This document shows, piece after piece, positions 56,068-64,000 of a stretch of DNA of 64,000 nucleotides; position 1 is the stretch's first letter; each line of letters starts with the position of its first letter. This stretch comes from Furcasterigmium furcatum. Taxonomy: Eukaryota > Ascomycota > Sordariomycetes > Glomerellales > Plectosphaerellaceae. Location: positions 496,001 to 560,000 of the forward strand of contig BCIA01000003.1 of assembly GCA_001599815.1 (NCBI GenBank), in the 5' to 3' direction. Position numbers and translations under genes: made by a program. A model generated the notes under the pieces. It had not been told where the DNA came from and did no database searches. It saw nothing but the letters and a program-made list of their open reading frames with translations.

Positions 56068-57802
56068 GGTGGGCGGAGATGAGAGGGTTCGGTCTTGCAG
56101 GCGGAAGCAGTTGTTGTCTGTTGTGATCTGGAGAGGGGAGGCATGTTGCCTTACTGTGGGCAGGTTGTTCACTATTTATGTCTCTTCCGGTCTCCCTGAA
56201 CTTGGCGAGAGACCATGAAAAGCATCGCGTGGTCGTGAGTCCTGTGACTTGGCTACAGGCTGGGACTTTAGACATGAGGACCCTAGGCGGAGCGGATGCT
56301 GGGTCATTGCCGCCGTTCCCGATTGAATCGCGGCGCGAAGAAGACCTTGGCAGTGTGAGGATATCGCGAATGCCCATTCGTCAATGTCGCACACTGACTT
56401 GGCGTCGTTACCTTTTCTCTTCTTGGCCGACGCTGCCGACGATGCCGTATACAGTTACAGGGGCAGATCATCTCGCTTTGACAAATTGAGGCAGCTGTCC
56501 GGAACCTTGGAGGGTCATGTGCGATGTGCGCGTTAAGGTGGCTGCAGCACTGCATATGAGAGGGTTCTGAGCCCGAAAGTTGTGCATACACGTGTAGATA
56601 TCAGACAAGATAAACCCACTTCTGCCCATGGCAACTTCTATTTTGAGTGCAGAAGAGGGCTTTCCCCTGCGGATTTCATGCAGGACGCGCAAGTCTGGCC
56701 CTCAATCTCGGCCATGATGCCTGGATACGGCAGCATGTTGGGGGCGACGGAAATTATTCAGAACAAAAGTCGCAAACGATTCATGCAGCGGTCTAGAAGG
56801 GGTCCTCAACGCACCAAAGTTCTCGCGATCAAGCTTGGCAGAAGTCATGAGAATCTTCTCTTGGCGGGAATCAGGCGCCGCCACACCAAATTAGCCGGTC
56901 TCTAGGCAGGTGCTTGTGGCTGCACAAGCTCATCCGGGTTGCCGGTTGGGCGAAGCAGATAGTACGTGTCACTGGCTATCTAATGATCCTAATAGTTGGC
57001 GAGGAAGCTTTAGAAGTGGAAGGTTGTGCAGGATGTCAACTCCCCGCTGGGTCTTTTGCAGTGAAAACAGTCTGTGCCTAGCTCGTATGATGGCGCACCG
57101 TGGAAGTTCAGAGTATGAACATATTGTTGAAGGTATCAGCTCACATGCTCGGGTTTTCAAGTAGCTAACTTACGATGTACTCAATTATCGTACTCATGGG
57201 TCTTGCAATGACCCGACATCAACCCTCGTGTCTTGCTACCTAAGTAGGTACCTATGGTACGTGCCGCACCCCACGTGGGTACTAGTAATAACTACCACAA
57301 GTGGTGTGGGACACAGCTTCAGCGCTGCATGACTTGGCGAGCGAGAATTGATTTGCTCTCTGGAGTATAATATCTGTGACTAATGAGACATATTGATAAA
57401 CTGCCAGTTGTCAAGTTGATGATTAGATAGATCTCTCCTTACATGTACTTATTCTTGGACATACGGAATCTTAAATCTACAAGTACTCATCCCCACCTAC
57501 CAGGCAGACTGGCAATAATACATGTAAGTATCTAGGTCCAAGACATCCAGGGGTCCATTCTCTCAGCTTCCCCTCTCGCTCCTCGTGGGCTGAGGTGTGG
57601 ATGAAGGTCCGCTCGGTGCTCGTTCGGATATGGTCCCCGCGCACAATCACACCGAGTACGCCATGAATTGGCGGAAGTTGGTTATGCACGTGATGAATGC
57701 TAACGTGCTCCCAGCGCATCTCTAGCCTTCAGGTGACGCCATTGTGCAGTCCATATCAACCAACATTCCAATTTTGTTACATGCAAACTTGGTGACTCGG
57801 CA
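56068..57802. other. Long gene-free interval
   Basis: 1.73 kb between the cysteine-rich gene and the GHL6-type gene. A perfect 10-bp palindrome TAGGTACCTA lies at 57245-57254 within CTAAG/TAGG-rich sequence; such strings are frequent in fungal intergenic DNA. No supported gene was found. Confidence 0.45.
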
Positions 57803-59887
57803 TTAATTACCTTCTACGACGACTACCTCAAATCTGTCCAGAGTCGGCAGCAAAATCTCGCCATCTTTCACCTCAAGCACCCTGTCAGCATGAAGTGCGT
57901 GCGCCGTCACATTCGTTCCCGACACCTTGATCGAGCCGCCAGAAACGGGAATATGCGAGCCAAAGTTCTGCTTCCGAGCACCAGACATGTTAATGAGGTG
58001 AACGACCGCCTTGTCCGCGTTCCTGTTGATGGTGACCTCGACCTGCTCGGCGATGACGACGGAGAGGGGCTCCTGGGCAGCGCCCTCCTCGATTAGGACT
58101 TTGGCGAACAGGTCCCGGAAGACGCCGAGACCAATCTCGCGGTACCCGCGCCCAATGGTGAAAGGAATGACCACGCCCCTCCCCTGACCATACGATCCAA
58201 TGCTGTACCCGCGCTGGTTGACCTGGAGATTCCCGTAGGCCTTCTCGGGCGGCGCGAACGGGGCGCGCGCGAGGACCACCCACTTCCCCTCGGTGTTGGC
58301 CTTCCATTCGTAGAGGTTATACGTGCCGACGATGGGCACCAGAGGCCCCGAGTACGTGTGGATGTTGGAATTGGGCTGGTGAGGCGCCACGTAGGAGGAG
58401 AAGAGGAGCTCTCGCTTGCTGATGACAGCTCTCTGGCGCTCCGATGGGAGAGACTTGAGCTGAACGGAGCCGCCGTCGCCGACGCCGCTGTTGCCCGTCG
58501 CGATGAGGCGGCCGCCCGAGGAAACCCAGTTGTCGAGGGCTTCGGCTTCCTGCAATCCCAGCTTGCCTACGTTAGGTAGGACGACAACCGAGTATCGCTG
58601 AAGCCCGCCGTTGTCGGAGACAGCGGTCAAGTGCTCTTGGGCGAGGACGTCAAAGAAGATATGAAGCTCCTGCATGCTCGAGTAGATCCCCCTGAACTCG
58701 GACAGCGACTCCTCGAACTGAGACGCCGTCATGAGGGCGCGGTCGGGGCGGACGACGGCGGTCTTGGCACAAGGCTTCATCCCATCGTAGACCGCATCCC
58801 ACTTCTTGTGGAAGCGCAAGATCTGCCCGGCAATGTCCATGCACAGATAGGGGATCTTTCCGGGGATGCCCATCATGTAGGTGGAAGGATAGCCGCCGCG
58901 GGAGATGCACTGCAGGAAGTACTGGGCGAAATGGGCGGGCTCCTCGCTGGCCATCCGATAGGGCATGTCCATGAAGGTCGTCGAGTTCGTGAGCGCCGGG
59001 ACGTCCGGGCGGTATGAAGTCCATGTGCTGACGACCTCGGACGTGTAGTGATGCCACAGCTCGCGGCCGACGGCGTTGTTGCCCTCGTGGAACATGATGT
59101 CTGCCGTTTTCCCGAGGATCAATCCCGCATCGGGAAGCCTGCTGGCGATGAAAGCCCGTACTCTGGCTGTGATGTCGTCGATGAGGTCCCGACTGAAGCG
59201 GAGCCAAGTGGCATAGTGGGCGTCATCAGGGCCGGAGGGAAGCTCGAGGCCGCCTGTATACTCGAACCACCGGCGGTGACAATTATTGCAGTGACAGACG
59301 CCGTGGTAGCGCTTGTAGTAGTCAAAGTCGTTCATGGTGGTCCAGTTGATGAAGAGTCCGTCGATGGGGTAGCGGCTGGTAACCTCGTCCAGGATGTCGA
59401 AGATTCGCTCCTGATAATAAGGCCCACTGGGACACACTGATATGAGATCACCGGTGTGTTCCTGGAGATTTCCCTCAGGGGACATGAAGCACCAGTCGGG
59501 ATGCTCTGCGGCGGCTTGGGCCGTGACCTTTGAAAAGTCCATCCGTGCCAGTAGACGCAGACCCCTTGTGTGGGCAGCCCGCACGGCATCAGCGATGAGA
59601 TCGCCGCTCTGCCGCTTGGGTAGGTCAGGGTTTGTTGCATGGAAAGCGAGAGACGTGGGATATTGCGCCTGGATGCCACCGATGCTGATCAACCAGGCCC
59701 TCGCACCGTGAGCGACGATGTAATCCGCAACCTCGTCGACGTTCATGTCGACATCAATCTCCCGAAGATTGGTCTGGAGCATGCCAAATGGCTTGCGCCA
59801 CCATTTGCCTTTCTCGAGCTTGGGGACGTCCTCAAGGCTGACGACCCCGGCGGGCTGGGACCTGTCGACAAAAGTTGCGTCTCCCAT
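57803..59887 (-). CDS. Hypothetical glycosyl hydrolase 6 (GHL6)-type enzyme with trimerisation-like domain
   Basis: An intronless frame of 694 residues starts at MGDATFVDRS. Residues ~25-360 look like a TIM barrel of the GHL6/GH-A-like group: WWRKPFGMLQTNLREIDVDM, GLRLLARMDFSKV, YPIDGLFINWTTMND and the Cys-pair loop GVCHCNNCHRRWFEY. Residues ~400-570 resemble the beta-galactosidase trimerisation (glutamine-amidotransferase-like) domain (YSVVVLPNVGKLGLQEAEALDNWVSSGGRLIATG). The last ~100 residues form a beta-sandwich (VEVTINRNADKAVVHLINMSG). No signal peptide is present. The substrate is unknown. The lack of introns contrasts with multi-exon neighbours. The downstream-strand partner is a maltose-permease-like transporter, fitting intracellular hydrolysis of an imported glycoside. 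Confidence 0.85.
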   Translation of the reverse strand: MGDATFVDRSQPAGVVSLEDVPKLEKGKWWRKPFGMLQTNLREIDVDMNVDEVADYIVAHGARAWLISIGGIQAQYPTSLAFHATNPDLPKRQSGDLIADAVRAAHTRGLRLLARMDFSKVTAQAAAEHPDWCFMSPEGNLQEHTGDLISVCPSGPYYQERIFDILDEVTSRYPIDGLFINWTTMNDFDYYKRYHGVCHCNNCHRRWFEYTGGLELPSGPDDAHYATWLRFSRDLIDDITARVRAFIASRLPDAGLILGKTADIMFHEGNNAVGRELWHHYTSEVVSTWTSYRPDVPALTNSTTFMDMPYRMASEEPAHFAQYFLQCISRGGYPSTYMMGIPGKIPYLCMDIAGQILRFHKKWDAVYDGMKPCAKTAVVRPDRALMTASQFEESLSEFRGIYSSMQELHIFFDVLAQEHLTAVSDNGGLQRYSVVVLPNVGKLGLQEAEALDNWVSSGGRLIATGNSGVGDGGSVQLKSLPSERQRAVISKRELLFSSYVAPHQPNSNIHTYSGPLVPIVGTYNLYEWKANTEGKWVVLARAPFAPPEKAYGNLQVNQRGYSIGSYGQGRGVVIPFTIGRGYREIGLGVFRDLFAKVLIEEGAAQEPLSVVIAEQVEVTINRNADKAVVHLINMSGARKQNFGSHIPVSGGSIKVSGTNVTAHALHADRVLEVKDGEILLPTLDRFEVVVVEGN

Positions 59888-60861
59888 GATGTGAATAACA
59901 GCGCTGACAGTTTAGGGGAGGAGACGAGAGAATGATGATAGGAGTATGAACGAAAGAAGAGCACAACGAATCAAGTTGTGGATTGAGGTGTTTTGTATTG
60001 TTAAACGTCTTGATGCTCCTACTGCCAGTGGGTGAGAAAACATGTCGCAACCTCAGGAGACAGCCGCGTTATCATGGATTCATTCTTCCACGTGAAATCG
60101 CACGTAAGCCACTTGATCAGATTGCCGGTTCATCTTCGACATCGTGTGCCGTAGGCCAATGCCGAAGTCTGATAGCCGGATTCCCCTCAAATCTAATAAC
60201 CGTGGCCCCAGGTCGGCTCCCCACCCCCAGACGTACCCCGGACTCTAGACGACTGCAGATCAATTGGACGGGGTCCAAGGATACGGTTTGCCTGTTCGGC
60301 CGGTCGGATGGATTGTTTGAGGGGAGGTCTGGACCTCGAATCTCGAAGACTTGGACTGCTGCGCGAATGCGGACGAACCGTCAGTCAGCCGGATCTTCTG
60401 AGCACGCTGGCTTAGGACTCCCTCTGCCACTGACTGTGATTTCGTTCCTGTCTACCTAATGCGGGCATTCATCGCCATAGTTTGAATCCTGCAAGATTTG
60501 CTTCGGGACATCTACGGTCGAAGTTGAACCATCTTGTAGACCCTCGAGGCGAACCCTTGCAAAACAGACAAAGCACGGGGTCACAATTTCGCTCCAAAAT
60601 GATTATGACAACTCATTTCGTACTATTCCTAGCCATTCAATACTGTGATGCGACTGGTTGAAACGGCAGCTATCCCCACGTCCCACGATCCCTAACCATC
60701 CCATATACAACGAAAACTCGTCCAACACTGCTTCACTTCGTCTGCCCCTTGATACTTCTTCGACCACCAGAGCACGGCAGCATCCGGCTTGTAGAATCAA
60801 GCCTCCTTGATAGCTCTTGCCATGTCTTCGTGACCGGGCGGTCCTACGGGAAGCCCTTCGC
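59888..60861. other. Gene-free interval with likely promoter
   Basis: 974 bp between the transporter stop and the GHL6-type start. Nothing was recognised beyond a likely promoter within the ~150 bp next to 59888. Confidence 0.45.
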
Positions 60862-62954
60862 TCAGGCCGTGATCGGATCTGTATCGCGGCGAACCGACAC
60901 AGCATCGACCTGAGTCGTGGAGAACTTCCATGCGGGAATCTTCCGTTCAAAGAGCTCATCAAGCTCGGCGAAGGTCCGACCCTTGGTCTCAGGCACCAGG
61001 AACCACACCAGGATGTAAATCATGGTACCAGTTCCACACCAGAAGAACACTGGACAGAAGCACATCAGCAATGTTATCAAGAGTCAAGGTCACCGGCTCC
61101 CGTGGTACTCACCGGTGTTGCTCATTCCCAAAGCCGGGGAGTTGAGCATCTGGGGCGCAATGTAGACGTAGACAGTGGCCATGCCCTGGATGAAGACGAT
61201 GGCGATTCCGGTAGTCTTCGCTCGGAGTCTCGTGGTGGATGTCTCGGCGACGTAGATGTAACCCATGGGGCCGGCGGACAGGTTGTATCCGACGGTCCAA
61301 ACGCATCTGGATTTCGATCAGTCACGGAACATCAATAATGTACAAGAGGAGGGCATCGCTTACGCAAATGCGACCAGGACAGGGCCGACGGCGGGGCCCG
61401 AGGTCCTCAGAATGCCGCCCATGATCAACAAGGAGGCAATGCAGATGGGTGCGAACCACAGCAACAGCGTGCGACGGCCCAGACGCTCGATCAGAGGTAC
61501 CGCTAGCAGCAACATGGCAATTTGAACAGAGCTATGAAATTAGTTTAATTTTCTTTCTTGCGTGAGGCCGCTTGAAGGTATGCTGAAATCAACTCACTTG
61601 GTGGCAACAGTGCCGTTGAAAGGGTTGGAGAGGCCAGCCATGTTGTAGAAGTAGCTCGAGTAGGTCCCGATGATGGGAACGCCGATAGCAACCTGCCAGT
61701 GCCACGGGAGGAAGGATACGATGAGGCGTCGCTATCAGAAGTTAGTATTAGTTATCTCGCCATTGCTGGGACTGGAGAGCACAGAGTCCTGTAACTTACG
61801 CGGTTGACTCCACGGAATACATCCCAGTACGTGCCTCCGCCCCGAATAGAGGCGGTGACCTTGGCGTTCTCGAGCTCGAGTTGCATTTTCCGACATTCCT
61901 CTTCCACGTCGTAACCCTCGACCTTTCCGTTGAGCTTGGTCAGGATCTTCTTGCACTCTTCCGGGCGTCCCTTTGCCAAATGCCACCGGGCACTCTCGGG
62001 CAAGAAGGCCCAGGCGAGGATCGCAACTCCGCAGAGGGCGAACTGGGACAGTACGGCGTTGCGCCAGTTTTCGGGCTTGTCCTGGGACACGATGTTCAAG
62101 GAAATGGCAGACAAGAATGATCCGACGGAGTACTATCGTTGTCCGATTAGCAGCTGGCCATTATCGAGATGTCATCATCATCTGATGGGTACTACTCACC
62201 ATGAGCTGCATCAAACTCATCAAAGCTCCACGGCCAGCGGTTGGTGCCATCTCACCGATGTAGACATTGATACAGCATTGAGCAAGGCCGATAGACAGAC
62301 CCTAACAGAATGTCAACTTTGGGTCTAAGCAAGAGGGCAGAAAACGGTAGTCTTACGTCCAGGAACCGGGCTCCGAGCCAATGTGTCCAGTGCGTGGCAA
62401 GTTGCTCGAGAATGCAACCCGCAACCATGATAATCTGGACAACCAGAATCATCCATTTACGGCCGAGTTTATCCGTCGGGTAAGATCCGATGCCGGCGCC
62501 GATCATGGCAAAGACATTCTTCAAGGCTGAAAAGGACAACGAGGTCAGCGTTGCTTCCCAGGACGGCCATGCGAGGGTAGTGGTGCTACTTACAGCCCCA
62601 GAGCGATATGTACTGAGGATTGATCACATATTTGCCGCTCTCCTGAAGATCTCCAAACTGGCGGATGAAGCCGGGAAGGGCAATGATGCTACCGGACATC
62701 TGCACCTGGTAGCCATCGGAGAGAGCACCGATGGAAGCCAGGACACAGATAAATGACGCGTATCTGTACTTCTTGAGGCACTGCACCAGGGTCATCGGCT
62801 TGTTGTCGCCCAATTGCTGCGTGACCTCGCCGGTGCTGTCATTGCCGTCATCCTTGCCCTTGAGGTAGGCTGCGTCGCGCTCGTCAAGTCCAGGGACTGC
62901 GGCTTGGTCCTGATGGACGACCTCGGTCTTGTCCCCGGAGTGATTGATTGCCAT
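60862..62954 (-). CDS. MFS alpha-glucoside (maltose permease-like) transporter
   Basis: Eight exons, 62594-62954, 62357-62526, 62200-62301, 61800-62132, 61598-61731, 61364-61531, 61113-61306 and 60862-61049, encode 549 residues. A 60-residue charged N-terminus precedes KYRYASFICVLASIGALSDGYQVQM. Sugar-porter motifs are present: DKLGRKWMI, NVYIGEMAPTAGRGALMS, PESARWHLAKGRPEE, PLIERLGRRTLL, YVAETSTTRLRAKT and PETKGRTFAELDELFE. Sequence style and length resemble fungal maltose/alpha-glucoside and quinate-like proton symporters. All seven introns (55-68 nt) have canonical GTAAG/GTGAG donors. It lies upstream of the GHL6 gene on the same strand and downstream of an edge-truncated regulator-like gene; the three may form a sugar-utilisation set. 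Confidence 0.95.
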
Positions 62955-63507
62955 TGTCGCGAGAGTATTGAGAATCGGGGTGGTTGGTGCTCAGATGAAG
63001 ATGTGAGTAGCTTGGCCTCCTCAACTTACGCCGAGACGAGGGCGAATCCATCATATAGACTCTGTCGGCTTGTTCTGGGACGCGAACCTGGTGGTTTGAC
63101 GATGGTGGCCTGCTTCCAGTCCGACCTTGGGGAACGAAGCCCGGATCCATGCCGGCAACTAGATTAGAGGCACTAAATCAAGTTGCCGGTACTAGAGCGG
63201 CCTTAGTTTCGTTGGGACGTCGTTGTCCCCGCTATCCAGAAGTCCCGACCAGGACCAAAGATGGTCACCCCGCGTCGTTTGTACCTGGGGCTGCTTGTTG
63301 GGTTCTGGGGAAATCGCGGGGTCTGGGACTGCAACGGATTTATTTCCCGGGCTCGAGTCAGGCCACGAAGATGGGCTGGGTGCGTGTGGCGGCTGGGTCA
63401 GGCTTCCCAAGTTTTCACATGTTGGGTACTTGATCACCGAGCTGTCCTGATCCGGGGGGAATCGACCAATGTTTTACGGGATTGCCAATGTAATGTAGAC
63501 ACCCTTG
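62955..63507. promoter_or_regulatory. Upstream region of the alpha-glucoside-type transporter
   Basis: 553 bp between the transporter start and the stop of the edge gene. No specific binding site was recognised; no GGCTAA was seen. Confidence 0.4.
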
Positions 63508-64000
63508 CTATATCAGGGATGCCAGCTGAATGAGTCTATCCACCGCCGATAACAAGAACCTCCTCTGGGCGCCGCGTGCCTCTCCACCAGCTCCATCACT
63601 GCTCGTCCCAAAACCTGTGGTGGCGGGGGACAAGTCTTCCACGCGCCACGCAGCGCCGCCCGTAGCCTGCGAATGCCCCTGCACCTGCGATGCCTCCGGG
63701 CACACTGCAGTCATGCCATCGTAAGGGAAGGCCGAGCACGGCACCGAAAATGGGTCTGTAATGTCTTGGCCCATAAGATTTGCGCCCTGCTGTTGAAACC
63801 CGGAAGTATCAGCAAAGGTGCCTGGGGTGGGCGCCCCGAACAAGTCATCCATCTGAAAGTCGCTGTACGGATAGTATCGATTGACGGGATCTTGATAGTG
63901 AGCGTTTGGTTGCGTCATGTCCGGGACTTGAGGGAAGTCGGCAGCGCTGAAGCTGAAAACGCCATCCATGTCGGTTTGATGGCCTAAGTGTGTCCCGTCG
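63508..64000 (-). CDS. C-terminal part of a probable transcription factor, 5' end beyond window
   Basis: The frame is open from the window edge to the TAG at 63508-63510, giving 163 codons; an internal ATG at 63969 need not be the start. The sequence is Gln/Asn/Tyr/Asp-rich with low complexity (YYPYSDFQMDDLFGAPTPG, MGQDITDPFSVPCSAFPYDG), as found in the activation tails of fungal Zn2Cys6 regulators. The DNA-binding part would lie outside the window, so the call rests on composition and context only. It is co-oriented with the maltose-permease-like transporter and could regulate it. Confidence 0.5.
   Translation of the reverse strand, partial: DGTHLGHQTDMDGVFSFSAADFPQVPDMTQPNAHYQDPVNRYYPYSDFQMDDLFGAPTPGTFADTSGFQQQGANLMGQDITDPFSVPCSAFPYDGMTAVCPEASQVQGHSQATGGAAWRVEDLSPATTGFGTSSDGAGGEARGAQRRFLLSAVDRLIQLASLI

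Noticed and set aside
1..64000. tRNA, rRNA, CRISPR or riboswitch
   Set aside because: No cloverleaf, rRNA core or spaced direct-repeat array was recognised by eye; a covariance-model scan would be needed to exclude a small tRNA.

Overview
The window is nuclear DNA of a filamentous ascomycete (Pezizomycotina, probably a Sordariomycete with a plant-associated or saprotrophic lifestyle). The evidence is: short introns of about 48-134 nt with GTAAGT/GTGAGT-type donors and CTAAC/CTGAC branch points, Zn2Cys6 transcription factors, a STAND protein with ankyrin repeats, many major facilitator transporters, a pectin lyase, and intergenic gaps of 0.3-1.7 kb. Most gene models below were rebuilt by hand by joining reading frames across introns; all complete models end in frame and their lengths divide by three.

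Layout. 1-7.7 kb: edge-truncated unknown gene (-), short-chain dehydrogenase (+), cluster-less fungal transcription factor (-), NACHT/ankyrin STAND protein (-). 8.3-15.5 kb: NmrA-like gene and Zn2Cys6 regulator back to back, a large CTF1-beta-like Zn2Cys6 regulator (-), and a six-exon isochorismatase-like hydrolase (+). 15.67-16.48 kb: a palindromic AT-rich transposon-like element with GC-rich ends flanked by TA. 16.9-27.2 kb: a probable catabolic cluster made of an anion:cation symporter, a Zn2Cys6 regulator, an SCP-x-type thiolase ending AKL, a type-II 3-hydroxyacyl-CoA dehydrogenase-like SDR ending SRL, and an acyl-CoA ligase ending ARL. The three C-termini are all consistent with peroxisomal import.

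28.7-35.6 kb: a bulb-type (GNA-like) lectin gene followed by a 1690-residue protein that joins a sacsin/Hsp90-type ATPase domain to a NO VEIN (DUF3883)-like C-terminus. Together with the STAND gene and a broken incompatibility-type fragment at 40.6-41.1 kb, these form the conflict/immunity theme of the window. 35.9-48.6 kb: cytochrome P450, a second ACS-type permease, a C-terminally odd proline-racemase/trans-3-hydroxyproline-dehydratase-like gene, a GAF protein, an aldehyde dehydrogenase relic, a secreted pectin lyase and a transcription-factor relic. This part has several decayed genes and long gene-free gaps.

50-64 kb: carbohydrate use. A GH43 enzyme and an MFS sugar transporter diverge from a shared promoter that contains a GGCTAA box. 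Next come a secreted cysteine-rich protein of unknown role and an intronless GHL6-type hydrolase, a maltose-permease-like transporter and an edge-truncated transcription-factor-like tail, all on the minus strand. No rRNA, tRNA or CRISPR was recognised.
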